Position numbers and translations under genes: made by a program
Notes under the pieces: model-generated
What the model was told of the DNA's origin: nothing
Database searches by the model: none
What the model saw: only the letters and a program-made list of their open reading frames with translations
In this document: in pieces, positions 42,279 through 55,710 of the stretch
Numbering within the stretch: the stretch's first letter is position 1
Layout: each line of letters opens with the position of its first letter
Origin: Cycas panzhihuaensis
Taxonomy: Eukaryota > Cycadophyta
Reading direction: 5' to 3'
DNA length: 64,000 nt
Assembly: GCA_023213395.1 (NCBI GenBank)
Contig: CM041465.1
Location: forward strand, 126,611,741 to 126,675,740

Positions 42279-45200
42279 CCATCCCTTAATAGGAGCTTCA
42301 TTTCTTCTGATACCGAGGTCATGTCTAAACCGTTTAAACTTTGATTTACTAAGAGCTTTGGTGAAGATGTCCACAACCTGGTCCTCAGTTGGATGATAGA
42401 CGAAATTAGCTTCTCCGTTCTAGACATGTTCATGGATGAAGTGATGATGGACCTCAATGTATTCGGTTCTATCATGAAATACAGGATTCCATCTCTGATA
42501 CACTTTGATTGTGGTAATCGAGGATGATGGGTGCATGTCGTTGAAGTCCAAGTTCAGTAAGAATGCTTTTAAGATAAATCAACTCAGTTGTATGATGGAC
42601 AACTGCTTTATATTCTATTTTGATGGAGGAAATAGAAACACTTGGCTGCTTATTATAGCTCCACGAGATTACAACTAAATTTACGTCAAAATAATAACCT
42701 GAAGTTGAGTTGTGAGTGTCTTGGCAACTTGCCCATTCAGCATCTGTATGTCCCTTTAGTATAGGGGGATTAGATTAGTTATAGTTAACGCCAAACTGAT
42801 GTGTGCCATGGATATATCTGAGAATCCTAGTATAGGCTTTCTAATGATATACTTTTGGTTATGACATGTACCTAGAATAGATCTCTACTACATATAAAAT
42901 ATCCATACGAGTGTGGGTGAAATAGATGAGGCTTCCAACTAATTGTCGGTACAAAGTGGGATCAAAAGGCTTTCCTTGTTTATCTAGGTTTGGGTTAGTT
43001 CCTTTCTCCATAGGAATTTATGCTGTTTTATATATTGTCATCCTAAATTTTTCTAAAAGCTCATTGGCATACTTTGTTTGAGTCAGGAAGATGTGTCTTA
43101 GTTCTTGTCAAACATAATGTTCAAGGAAGTAGTGGAGTAACCTACGATCTGTCATCTCAAAGTTACCTCTCAATTATGATTGAAGCCAAGCAAGGCCATC
43201 TGTGTCATTGTCAATGATTGCAAGACCATTTACATAGAGAACAATGATTGCAGTCAAATTATCTCTAGCCTGAATGTAGAGATCTAGGTCATAGGGTGAA
43301 CAATTGAATCCGTGCTAGTTAAGGACATCATCAATCTTTATACACCAGGTACATTGTGCTTGTTTCAGTCTATAGATGGATTTTTCGAGTCTACATACTG
43401 AGTATTCTTATCTTGGACTAGTATAGATGGGGTGTTGTTTGAAGAAAACCTCTTCTTTAAGGTCTCTATTGAGGAAAGTACTCTTCACATCTATTTGCTA
43501 AATACGCCAATTAAATTAGATTGCTAAGGACATAACCAAATGGAGTGTGATCACATTAGCTACCAGTGCAAAGGTCTTGTCATAATCAATCCCCTCTTGT
43601 TATTTAAAACCTCTTGCTATAAGGCGAGCTTTGCGAGTGTCATATTTTGTAAGGCCTTTTAGCAATTATGGGAGGAGGAACATCTATTAATAATTGTTAT
43701 ACCCATTAGGATTTAGTTGAATGCTAGTGGCTTCCACCTGAAGGTCATCAACTAAAATTGGAGGTAAAGTTATACTTTCTTGAGTTGTTGATGTAGATGC
43801 TACTGGAATCGATGAAGCAGCTGGAGTGTACGAGGAGGCTAGTATTGGTGGCTCCACAATTTGTCCAAGAGTCACTTAAGATGCATGAACTTCTTCTACT
43901 GCTATAATATAAGGTTGAGGTGGAGGTAGGTCCTATGAATCTTCTATAAATATTATATCCCGTGTTGCGTAAACTTGGTTCCCAACCATGTCAAACACTT
44001 TATAGGCTTTCCAACCAAGTACATAATTAAGGAAGATGCATTTCAGACTCTTGTCATCAAGCTTGTGTTTGTTTTCCTTTGAAATATGTTTATATTCCAT
44101 GCATCCAAAGATCTTCACAGGGGCTACCAATGGTTTCTGACATGACCAAACTTCTTCAAGAGTAATATTCCTAACTACAATTCTGGGACTTATGTTGGTT
44201 AGATAAGTAGTTATGGTTGTGGCATCAACCCAGGATCTGGTGGTAAGATTTGCAGCACTGAGCATTGCTTTTCCTTTATTTATCAATGCCTAATTCATTC
44301 TTTTAACCACACCATTTGGTTGAGGTGTGTGGGGAGCTGAGAACTGATGTTGGATGCCATGTTCCTTGCCCAAAATGTTGGACTGATTAGAAATATACTT
44401 GCCACCATTATCAGATCTAAGGAGCTTGATTATCATTCTACTTTTCTTTTCTATAGCAGCTTTGAACTCTTTGATTTATTTAGGGTTTTATACTTATTTC
44501 TCAGGAGATAAACCTACATTTTCCTTGAGAAGTCATCTATGAATGTGATGAAATGCCAGCTTTTATTGAGTGGTTAGACAGGTACCAACCCGCGAATTTC
44601 TGGGTGGACCATCTCTAACGGCGCTGAGGATCTCCATGCGTTCTTAGAAGGAAAATTTTCTCGTTAGTGCTTTTCTATTAGGCAAGCCTCACATATGTTG
44701 TTGTACCTCTTAATTTTATGTAAACCATGTACCATTTGGAGCTTAAACATGAGGTCCAAGCTTTGCATGTTTAAATGACTTAGGCATTAATTCCATAGGT
44801 GTACTTTGGAGCTATTTGAGATGATAATTTCCTTTCAATATGAGAATTCACCTGGTTCTTATATACAGGGGGACTCTTCATTAATGACTTCATTTACCTT
44901 ATTAATTTGAGCTATGTTGGGAATTGAACAAGCTTCATTTTATGGAGTAGTTGTAAGGGGGATACCACCCAACCTATATAGGCCACCATCTTCATATCTT
45001 ATGGCCACAAGCTTGCACGTTGCATGATCTGCGATTCTACTAATGCCCTAGACAAAGAGGACATCTAAATTCTGTTTGTTTATTTCATTGATAGAGAGCA
45101 AGTTCATCTCCATTTCAGGTGCAAGGAATATATTATTCATGTGGTGCCTCATATTGGAGTCCTTCAAAGCTATTGGAGCCCTACCAATTTTGGTCATTAT

Positions 45201-46395
45201 CGTAAGTCAAATTATCCCCAAATGTGATAGTTTGAGTATCGACTGGGCGAGTCTCTTCTAACATTTTTTCTAATCCGATCATATATCTCGTTGCACCTGA
45301 CTCAAGAAGCCATGCATCCTCATTAAGTTGTGAAGAAAGAGCTGTAAAGAATAGGTGATGGAAGGAGGAATCCTAATTGTGTACCACATTACTTCCGTAT
45401 TATTTATCATTATGCTGGTTTCTTTAATTTTTGATAGTGAATTGCTGCTTATTTTGAGGTCTTTATCCTTGAGCAGGTCTCAGATTCCAATTATGTTGGT
45501 AGAATTGGCCTTGTGGTTAGAATGATGACCGTTCTTATTGTTGAATAAGGCCTCTTTACTGGAAATATGGGCCTCCTTGTTACAAAATAAGACCTCGCTA
45601 TTATGGAAACGGGGCTCTTTGTAGAAGGCACGATCCTCCTTAGTAATATCCTTGTCTCTATTAAGAGTAACTAGGACCTCCTTATTGATATGAGGGTGGT
45701 CCTTATTAGTAGGTTAGGCCTAATCGTTGATAATAAGAGGTAGCTTATTAGAAGCGAGGCCCATATGATTGACTCAATTGATTTTACAAGAGTTGTGAAT
45801 CAACTTGTCCTCACTTGCATTAACAGAAGTGTCTTTTTTTATCATAGTAGAGGCAACTGACATCTGGTCTAACCTATTAATTCTTTTAAAGTTGTGCATA
45901 TGGCTAGTATTGAGACTACCGATGCCAATGAGTTAGACGGGAGGAGGAGGTGTTAATTGGTTATTACTTGTCTTAGGTTGGTTGTTGATATGGCTCTTGG
46001 GATATGGTCAGAGAATCCAAGTGTTGAGTTAGATCTTGGTGTTGACTAAGTCATTGAGTTGATCTATTGATAGTTTTACGCTTTTCCGAGTTATTGGCTG
46101 TAAAGGTAGGAGCGGGGTTAGATATAGATGTCGCCCCAAGTCAGTTGAGTATATTCTCCTCTTATAACAAGAGTTCCTCACAGGTTGTGAAGTCTATTTT
46201 GGAATAATTACCATTTAATTTGGAAACAAAGGAGTTATATTCTCTAGGTAGGATGTTAATGATGCTAGAGATTAAATCATGGTTTGAAAGTGGTTCATTA
46301 AGGATTATAAGTTAGTTCCTAGTTATTTTGACTTTAATCAAGTGGTGTGCAACGCTGCCAACAAAGTATACCTTTATCAAAACTTTATGATACAA
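42274..46395 (-). pseudogene. Ty1/copia gag-pol remnant with complete 3' end (copy D')
   Basis: The only copy with the whole RT and RNase H. Coding order on the minus strand: gag about 46340-46130; Gln/Arg-rich 45720-45450; protease about 45320-45290; GAG-pre-integrase 44870-44580; integrase to 43933; linker 43875-43687; RT 43640-42880, with Y-R-L-K-Q-A and the active site reading Y-V-N-G instead of Y-V-D-D; RNase H to 42280, with a degraded D-A-E-W-A, a S-I-K-I-E-Y segment, and the ending T-E-D-Q-V-V-D-I-F-T-K-A-L. Shared stops TAG 44290-44292 and TAA 43600-43602. At the gag start about 65 bp are missing compared with other copies. Confidence 0.9.
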
Positions 46396-46399
46396 AGTA

Positions 46400-47235
46400 T
46401 TCATTATAGGGTGTACCCTATGCTTGGCACAAATAATTATACCTAATTAAGACATGGGACAATATTACGAAGTAATTTAAGGAGATATTATAAAAGTTTT
46501 GAAGTAATGAGGTAGTGGAGTTATCTCTCAAGGAAATGAGGTAAAGGTTAGTTGAATTACTATTAATACATATATGAAAAATAAATATTAAAGTTGTAAG
46601 TATTATGAATGGAGAAAAAATCATGGATTATAATAAGAGAAACTATTTTATAAATGAGCTAAATTCTAAAGTAAGGGCTATAATGGTGACTCATTCCTTG
46701 AAATGCTTCCATTTCACATGAGTTGGTATTACACTTTGAGAAAGAAATGGACATTTAAAAGGGCAGCCATAAACCTTATGATTTAGGTCACGAGACAAAA
46801 TGTAATAATTCAGAAGCCAAAATATAAATAAACCTTTAACATTAAGTAACAAAAATAAAGGAGACCTTAAAAGTAGAAGCCTTTAAAAAGGAAGTCACAA
46901 GGTTAAAGTTATAAAGAAAGAAACCTCAACTTACTAAGGAGAAGAAGAATGAAAAAATATAGGGGTGACGAAACGTAATTGAAGAAGTGGTGTCACATTT
47001 GTGATAATAATTCATATTCTAGTAAAAAATGTGACCTAAATGAGAGGAATAATATGGTAAAAAAGTAAAGTATATGCTGTTATATTTGTGATATGGATAA
47101 CCATAATATGAATAAACACTATTTTAATATATGTAAAACAAACTAATACGGTACAAGTTATGGAAGAAGGAACAACTTAACCATGATGCAATATACTAAT
47201 GATGCAGGAAGGCATGTGAAAAAATAATAATGCAT
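46400..47235 (+). pseudogene. gag remnant with two zinc knuckles (copies D'/E)
   Basis: Plus-strand gag; knuckles at 46991-47032 and 47078-47119. Same Tyr-for-His change in knuckle 1 and the TAA between the knuckles. Confidence 0.6.
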
Positions 47236-48235
47236 GAAGAGAAAGTAAACAAAATGTACTAAACTAACTAAAACAATAGAGATAAAATTGATCTATCCTC
47301 ACAGAAAATACCTATAGAGAGATCAAACATCACCTAATAAGAAGGCTGTCAAAATCTAAGAGGTCGACTAGAGCATATATGCCCAAACTATTGAGAAAAG
47401 TATGTGCTTGGCCTATTGTAGATACCCTTCATAAAGAATAATGTCCTATCCTAACCTGCACTCTTAAATATACCTAAAACACTAGACTCAATCTTAAAAT
47501 ATGAGAAGGGACTAACAAGAGTAAGAGGCCTAAAGGAGTTAAGACCATAGGAAACATATGATCATATGTAGGTTCTTGGAAAATTATCAGTAGTAGTGAC
47601 TCATCTCATATAAGTTTAAGATCGGCTAATAGTACATGCATTTAACTCCAACTAGCATCAAGCTCTAATAGGTAAAATAAAAAGAGGTGACTGCTCTCAA
47701 TAAGATGCATAGAGTTCGCTGAGTTGTTGAGGCCACACATATAAACACATAGTGAGGGTAGATGCCCACCATTAGGCCAGTCAGAATATGAATCATAAGA
47801 CTCTTCTCATATAAGGCCAAAAGATCACCTCTCTCATCTAATGGTTAAATCTAGGTTCAAAGAAAGTGATCTACCTTATTTGTAAAAGAATAAGTACTTT
47901 GAGATATTATGTATCTTGATGTATTTTGTATATGCAAGAAGATAATTTATATCTTCTTGTTGTTTAGGAGATTAATGACAAATAATTATTGTTGAACTAA
48001 TTTCTAGGTGTGATGTTGATATACTCTAAAGTAAATAAATGGCGATTCATTATATAGAATCAAATAAGAAAAGCAATGACAAAAAACAGTTAAATTTAAG
48101 AATCAAAATGTTTACTAGACGAATAAAGAGCATAGAATTTGTTTTCTTTCATTGCATTTGGACGTTACTAATATTGATAACACAACGTAGATGATGCACT
48201 ATCAGGAGCAAATGATTCCCAGGGATTACATCTAC

Positions 48236-48322
48236 CTTCATTTTAGTTTGTAGAAATGGTGCTTCAAAGGTTCCTTAGAAGAAAGACGTTCCCTTGGGTC
48301 AAACTTCAACAAACCTTGAAGA
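48236..48322 (-). pseudogene. Captured protein-kinase C-terminal fragment (copy E)
   Basis: Kinase tail with TGA stop; the junction reads CTTGAAGATGGGG, a variant shared with copies F and G. Confidence 0.6.
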
Positions 48323-50690
48323 TGGGGTGTTGTTTGATGAAAACCTCTTCTTTAAGGTCTCTATTGAAGAAATTACCCTTCACATCCATTCGCTAAATAA
48401 GCCAATTAAATTAGATTGCTAAGTACATAATCAAATGGAATGTGATCACATTGGCTACCGGTGCAAAGGTGTTATCATAATCAATCCCATTTTGTTATTT
48501 AAAACCTCTTGCTATAAGGCGAGCTTTGCGAGTGTCATACCTTGTAAGGCCTTTTAGCAGTTATGGGAGGAGGAACATCCATTAATAATTGTTATACCCA
48601 TTAGGATTTAATTGAATGCTAGTGGATTTCATCTAAAGTTCATCAACTAAAATTGGAGGTAAAGTTATACTTTCTTTAGTTGTTGATGTAGATGCTACTG
48701 GAATCGATGAAGGAGCTGGAGTGTAGGAGGAGGCTAGTTTTGGTGGCTCCATAATTTATCCAAGAGTCACTTAAGATACACAAACTACTTCTACTGCTAT
48801 AATATAAGGTTGAGATGAAGGTAGGTCCTATGAATCTTCTATAAATATTATATGCTGTGTTGCGTAAACTTGGTTAACAACTATGTCAAACACTTTATAG
48901 GCTTTACAACCAAGTACATAGCTAAGGAAGATGTATTTCAGGCTCTTGTCATAAAGCTTCTTTTTGTTTTCCTTTGAAATATATTTATATTCCATGCATT
49001 TGAAGATCTTCACGAGTACTACCGATGGTTTCCGACATAACCAAACTTCTTCAAGACTAATTTTCCTAACTGCAATTCTGGGACTTATGTTGGTTAGATA
49101 AGTAGTTATGGTTGTGGCATCAACCCAAGATTTGGTGGTAAGATTTGCAACACTAAGCATGGCTTTTCCTTTATTTATCAATATCTAATTCATTCTTTTA
49201 ACTACACCATTTTGTTGAGGTGTGTGGGGAGCTGGGAACTGATGTTGGATGACATGTTCCTTGCCCAAAATGTTGAACTGATTAGAAATATACTCACCAC
49301 AATTATCAGATCTAAGGAGTTTGATTTTCATTCTACTTTTCTTTTCTATGGCAGCTTTAAACTCTTTGAATTTATTTAGGGTTTTATACTTATTTCTTAG
49401 GAAATAGACCTACATTTTCCTTGAGAACTCATATATGAATGTGATGAAATGCCAGCTTTTATTGAGTGGTTAGACAGGTACCAACCCTTGAATTTCTGGG
49501 TGGACCATCTCTAATGGCGCTGAGGATCTCCATGCATTCTTAGAAGGAAAATTTTCTCGTTAGTGCTTTTCTATTAGGCAAGCCTCACATATGTTGTTGT
49601 ACCTCTTAATTTTATGTAAACCATGTACCATTTGGAGCTTAAACATGAGGTCCAAGCTTTGTATGTTTAAATGACTTAGGTATTAATTCCATAGGTATAC
49701 TTTGGAGCTATTTGAGATGATAATTTCCTTTCAATATGAGAATTCACCTGGTTCTTATATACAGGGGGACTCTTCATTAATGACTTCATTTACCTTATCA
49801 ATTTGAGCTGTGTTGGGAATTGAACAAGCTTCATTTTATGGAGTAGTTGTAAGGGGGATACCACCCAACCTATATAGGCCACCATCTTCATATCTTATGG
49901 CCACAAGCTTGCACGTTGCATGATCTGCGATTCTACTAATTGATATGAGGGTGGTCCTTATTAGTAGGTTAGGCCTAATCGTTGATAATAAGAGGTAGCT
50001 TATTAGAAGCGAGGCCCATATGATTGACTCAATTGATTTTACAAGAGTTGTGAATCAACTTGTCCTCACTTGCATTAATAGAAGTGTCTTTTTTTATCAT
50101 AGTAGAGGCAACTGACATCTGGTCTAACCTATTAATTCTTTTAAAGTTATGCACATGGCTGGTATTGAGACTGCTGATGCCAATGAGTTAGACGGGAGGA
50201 GGAGGTGTTAATTGGTTATTACTTGTCTTAGGTTGGTTGTTGATATGGCTCTTGGGATATGGTCAGAGAATCCAAGTGTTGAGTTAGATCTTGGTGTTGA
50301 CTAAGTCGTTGAGTTGATCTATTGATAGTTTTACGCTTTTCCGAGTTATTGGCTGTAAAGGTAGGAGCGGGGTTAGATATAGATGTCGCCCCAAGTCAGT
50401 TGAGTATATTCTCCTCTTATAACAAGAGTTCCTCGCAGGTTGTGAAGTCTATTTTGGAATAATTACCATTTAATTTGGAAACAAAGGAGTTATATTCTAT
50501 AGGTAGGATGTCAATGATGCTAGAGATTAAATCATGGTTTGAAAGTGGTTCATTAAGGATTATAAGTTAGTTCCTAGTTATTTTGACTTTAATCAAGTGG
50601 TGTGCAACGCTGCCAAAAAACGTATACCTTTATCAAAACGTTATGAACTTAAAGAAGATAAGTCATGAAAATAAGATTAATTTTAGATTC
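48323..50690 (-). pseudogene. Ty1/copia remnant, protease deleted (copy E)
   Basis: RT third 48323-48560; linker 48590-48770 with an extra stop; integrase C-terminus 48828-49181 (117 open codons) and core to 49480; GAG-pre-integrase to about 49760; deletion at 49940; gag about 50590-50390. TAG 49185-49187 and Lys 49197-49199 present. Confidence 0.85.
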
Positions 50691-50694
50691 ACCT

Positions 50695-51540
50695 ATTCAT
50701 TATAGGGTGTACCCTATGCTTGGCACAAATAATTATACCGAATTAAGACATGGGACAATATTACGAAGTAATTTAAGGAGATATTATAAAAGTTTTGAAG
50801 TAATGAGGTAGTGGAGTTATCTCTCAAGGAAATGAGATAAAGGTTAGTAGAATTACTATTAATACATATATGAAAAATAAATATTAAAGTTGTAAGTATT
50901 ATGAATGGAGAAAAAATCATGGATTATAATAAGAGAAACTATTTTATAAATGAGCTAAATTCTAAAGTAAGGGCTATAATGGTGACTCATTCCTTGAAAT
51001 GCTTCCATTTCACACGAGTTGGTATTACACTTTGAGAAAGAAATGGACATTTAAAAGGGCAGCCATAAACCTTATTATTTAGGTCACGAGACAAAATGTA
51101 ATAATTAAGAAGCCAAAATATAAATAAACCTTTGTCATATAACAAAAATAAAGGAGACCTTAAAAGTAGAAGCCTTTAAAAAGGAAGTCACAAGGCTAAA
51201 GTTATAAAGAAAGAAACCTCAACTTACTAAGGAGAAGAAGAATGAAAAATTATAGGGGTAACGAACCGTAATTGAAGAAGTGGTGTCACATTTGTGATAA
51301 TAATTCATATTCTAGTAAAAAATGTGACCTAAATGAGAGGAATAATATGGTAAAAAAGTAAAGTATATGGTGTTATATTTGTGATATGGATAACCATAAT
51401 ATGAATAAACACTATTTTAATATATGTAAAACAAACAAATACGGTACAAGTTATGGAAGAAGGAACAACTTAACCATGATGCAATATACTAATGATGCAG
51501 GAAGGCATGTGAAAAAATAATAATGCATGAAGAGAAAGTA
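50695..51540 (+). pseudogene. gag remnant with two zinc knuckles (copies E/F)
   Basis: Plus-strand gag; knuckles at 51284-51325 and 51371-51412, with the same lesions as in neighbouring copies. Confidence 0.6.
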
Positions 51541-52527
51541 AACGAAATGTACTAAACTAACTAAAACAATAGAGATAAAATTGATCTATCCTCACAGAAA
51601 ATACCTATAGAGAGATCAAACATCACATAATAAGAAGGCTGTCAAAATCTAAGAGGTCCACTAGAGCATATATGCCCAAACTATTGAGAAAAGTATGTGC
51701 TTGGCCTATTGTAGATACCCTTCATAAAGAATAATGTCCTATCCTAACCCAGACTCTTAAATATACCTAAAACACTAGACTCAATCTTAAAATATGAGAA
51801 GGGACTAACAAGAGTAAGAGGCCTAAAGGAGTTAAGACCATAGGAAACATATGATCATATGTAGGTTCTTGGAAAATTATCAGTAGTAGTGACTCATCTC
51901 ATATAAGTTTAAGATAGGCTAATAGTACATGCATTTAACTCCAACTAGCATCAAGCTCTAATAGGTAAAATAAAAAGAGGTGACTGCTCTCAATAAGATC
52001 CATAGAGTTCGCTCAGTTGTTGAGGCCATACATATAAACACATAGTGAGGGTAGATGCCCACCATTAGGCCAGTCAGAATATGAATCATAAGACTCTTCT
52101 CATATAAGGCCAAAAGATCACCTCTCTCATCTAATGGTTAAATCTAGGTTCAAAGAAAGTGATCTACCTTATTTGTAAAAGAATAAGTACTTTGAGATAT
52201 TATGTATCTTGATGTATTTTGTATATGCAAGAAGATAATTTATATCTTCTTGTTGTTTAGGAGATTAAAGTCAAATAATTATTGTTGAAATAATTTCTAG
52301 GTGTGATGTTGATGTACTCTAAAGTAAATAAATGGCAATTCATTATATAGAATCAAATAAGAAAAGCAATGACAAAAATGCTTAAATTTAAGAATCAAAA
52401 TGTTTACTAGACGAATAAAGAGCATAGAATTTATTTTCTTTCATTGCATTTGGACGTTACTAATATTGATAACACAACGTAGATGATGCACTATCAGGAG
52501 CAAATGATTCCCAGGGATTACATCTAC

Positions 52528-52615
52528 CTTCATTTTAGTTTGTAGAAATGGTGCTTCAAAGCTTCCTTAGCAGAAAGATGTTCCCTTGGGTCAAACTTCA
52601 ACAAACCTTGAAGAT
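52528..52615 (-). pseudogene. Captured protein-kinase C-terminal fragment (copy F)
   Basis: Kinase tail, nearly identical to that of copy E. Confidence 0.6.
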
Positions 52616-54870
52616 GGGGTGTTGTTTGATGAAAACCTCTTCTTTAAGGTCTCTATTGAATAAATTACCCTTCACATCCATTCGCTAAATAAGCCAATTA
52701 AATTAGATTGCTAAGGACATAATCAAATGGAATGTGATCACATTGGCTACCGGTGCAAAGGTCTTATCATAATCAATCCCATTTTGTTATTTAAAACCTC
52801 TTGCTATAAGGCAATCTTTGCGAGTGTCATACCTTGTAAGGCCTTTTAGCAGTTATGGGAGGAGGAACATCCATTAATAATTGTTATACCTATTAGGATT
52901 TAATTGAATGCTAGTGGATTTCACCTAAAGTTCATCAACTAAAATTGGAGGTAAAGTTATACTTTCTTGAGTTGTTGATGTAGATGCTACTGGAATCGAT
53001 GAAGGAGCAGGAGTGTAGGAGGAGGCTAGTTTTGGTGGCTCCATAATTTATCCAAGAATCACTTAAGATACACAAACTACTTCTACTGCTATAATATAAG
53101 GTTGAGGTGAAGGTAGGTCTTATGAATCTTCTATAAATATTATATGCTGTGTTGCGTAAACTTGGTTAACAACTATGTCAAACACTTTATAGGCTTTACA
53201 ACCAAGTACATAGCTAAGGAAGATGTATTTCAGGCTCTTGTCATAAAGCTTCTTTTTATTTTCCTTTGAAATATATTTATATTCCATGCATTTGAAGATC
53301 TTCACGAGTACTACCGATGGTTTCCGACATAACCAAACTTCTTCAAGACTAATTTTCCTAAGCACTCGGGACTTATGTTGGTTAGATAAGTAGTTATGGT
53401 TGTGGCATCAACCCAAGATTTGGTGGTAATATTTGCAACACTAAGCATGGCTTTTCCTTTATTTATCAATATCTAATTCATTCTTTTAACTACACCATTT
53501 TGTTGAGGTATGTGGGGAGCTGGGAACTGATGTTGGATGACATGTTCCTTGCCCAAAATGTTGAACTGATTAGAAATATACTCACCACAATTATGAGATC
53601 TAAGGAGTTTGATTTTCATTCTACTTTTCTTTTCTATGCCAGCTTTAAACTCTTTGAATTTATTTAGGGTTTTATACTTATTTCTTAGGAAATAGACCTA
53701 CATTTTCCTTGAGAACTCATATATGAATGTGATGAAATGCCAGTTTTTATTGAGTGGTTAGATTGGTACCAACCCACAAATTTGTAGGTGGACCATCTCT
53801 AAAGGCGCTGGGGATCTCCATGCGCTCTTAGAAGGAAACTTTTCTCGTTAATGCTTTTCTATTAGGGAAGCCTCACATATGTTGCTGCTTATTTTGAGGT
53901 CTTTCTCCTTGAGTAGGTCTCAAATTCCAATTGTGTTGGTAGAATTGGCCTTGTGGTTAGAATGATGACCCTTCTTATTGCTGAATAAGGCCTCTTTATT
54001 GGAAATATGGTCCTCCTTGTTATAAAATAAGACCTCGCTATTATAGAAACGAGACTCCTTATAGAAGGCACGATCCTCCTTAGTAATATCCTTGTCTCTA
54101 TTAAGAGTAACTAGAACCTCCTTGTTGATATGAGGGTGGTCCTTATTAGTAGATTAGTCCTAATTATTAATAATAAGAGGTAGCTTATTAGAAGTGAGGC
54201 CCATATGATTGGCTCTATTGATTTTACAAAAGTTGTGAATCAACTTGTCCTCACTTGCATTAACTAAGTGTCTTTTTTTATCATAGTAGAGGCAACTGAC
54301 ATTTGGTCTAACCTATTAATTCTTTTAAAGTTGTGCATATGGCTGGTATTGAGACTGCTGATGCCAATGAGTTAGACGGGAGGAGGAGGTGTTAATTGTT
54401 TATAACTTCTCTTAGGTTGGTTGTTGATATGTCTCTTGGGATATGGTTAGAGAATCCAAGTGTTGAGTTAGATCTTGGTGTTGACTAAGCTGTTGAGTTG
54501 ATCTATTGATTGTCTTACGCTTTTCTGAGTTATGGGCTGTAAAGGTAGGAGCGGGGTTAAATATATATGTCACCCCAAGTTAGTTGAGTATATTCTACTC
54601 TTATAACAACAGTTCCTCACAGGTCGTCAAGTCTATTTTGGAATAATTACCATGTAAATTGGAAACAAAAGAGTTATATTTTATAGGTAGGATGTCAATG
54701 ATACTAGGGATTAAATCATGGTTTGAAAGTGGTTCATTAAGGATTATAAGGTAGTTCCTAGTTATTTTGACTTTAATCAAGTGCTGTGTAACGTTGCCAA
54801 AAAAAGTATACCTTTATCAAAACTTTATGAACTTAAAGAAGATAAGTCATGAAAATAAGATTAAATTTAG
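52616..54870 (-). pseudogene. Ty1/copia remnant, GAG-pre-integrase and protease deleted (copy F)
   Basis: RT third 52616-52880; linker; integrase 53120-53880, with a small change near 53362 that breaks the frame used in copy E; deletion at 53884; Gln/Arg-rich segment 53885-54130; gag about 54790-54590. TAG 53473-53475 and Lys 53485-53487 present. Confidence 0.85.
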
Positions 54871-54874
54871 ATTC

Positions 54875-55710
54875 ACCTATTCATTATAGGGTGTACCCTA
54901 TGCTTGTCACAAATAATTATACCCAACTAAGACATGGGAGAATATTACCCAGTAATTTAAGGAGATATTATAAAAGTTTTGAAGTAATGAGGTAGTGGAG
55001 TTATCTCTCAAGGAAATGATATAAAGGCTATTAGAATTACTATTAATACATATATGAAAAATAAATATTAAAGTTGTAAGTATTATGAATGGAGAAAAAA
55101 TCATGGATTATAATAAGAGAAACTATTTTATAAATGGTTTAAATTCTAAAGTAAGGGCCACAATGGTGACTCATTCCTTGAAATGCTTCCATTTCACACA
55201 TGAGTTGGTATTACACTTTGAGAAAGAAATGGACATTTAAAAGGGCAGCCATAAACCTTATTATTTAGATCACGAGACAAAATGTAATAATTAAGAAGCC
55301 AAAATATAAATAAACCTTGCTATTAAGTAATAAAAATAAAGGAGACCTCCAAAGTAGAAGCCTTTAAAAAGGAGGTCACAATGTTAAAGTTATAAAGAAA
55401 GAAACCTCAACTTACTAAGGAGAAGAAGAATAAAAAATATAGGGTAACAGACGTAATTGAAGAAGTGGTGTCACATTTGTGATAATAATTCATATTCTAA
55501 TAAAAAATGTGACCTAAATGAGAGGAATAATATGGTAAAAAAGTAAAGTACATGTTGTTATATTTGTGATATGGATAACCATAATATGAATAAATATTAT
55601 TTTAAAATATGTAAAATAAACCAATACAGTACAAGTTATGGAAGAAGGAACAACTTAACCATGATGCAATATACTAATGATGCAGGAAGGCATGTGAAAA
55701 AATAATAATG
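54875..55710 (+). pseudogene. gag remnant with two zinc knuckles (copies F/G)
   Basis: Plus-strand gag; knuckles at 55469-55510 and 55556-55597. Short losses near 55440-55455 change the frame just before the first knuckle. Confidence 0.6.

Larger units (their letters stand above)
39535..46765. repeat. Long (ancestral-type) composite unit, copy D'
   Basis: Contains about 3.4 kb (40030-43434) that is absent from all other units: more kinase sequence, a gypsy integrase scrap, a candidate copia 3' LTR and the rest of copia RT/RNase H. Both coding sequences continue naturally into this extra DNA, so the other units look like deletion derivatives of this arrangement. Confidence 0.8.
46766..51061. 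repeat. Composite tandem unit, copy E (internal deletion)
   Basis: 4296 bp. Lacks about 645 bp at 49940, where sequence for protease and much of the Gln/Arg-rich segment is gone. Shares private variants with copy F (for example GAAACATATGATCATATG near 47550 and 51842). Positions 47236-48235 show nothing recognisable. Confidence 0.88.
51062..55247. repeat. Composite tandem unit, copy F (internal deletion)
   Basis: 4186 bp. About 735 bp missing at 53884 between integrase and the Gln/Arg-rich segment, a different deletion from that of copy E, joined at TTG. Positions 51541-52527 show nothing recognisable. Confidence 0.88.
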
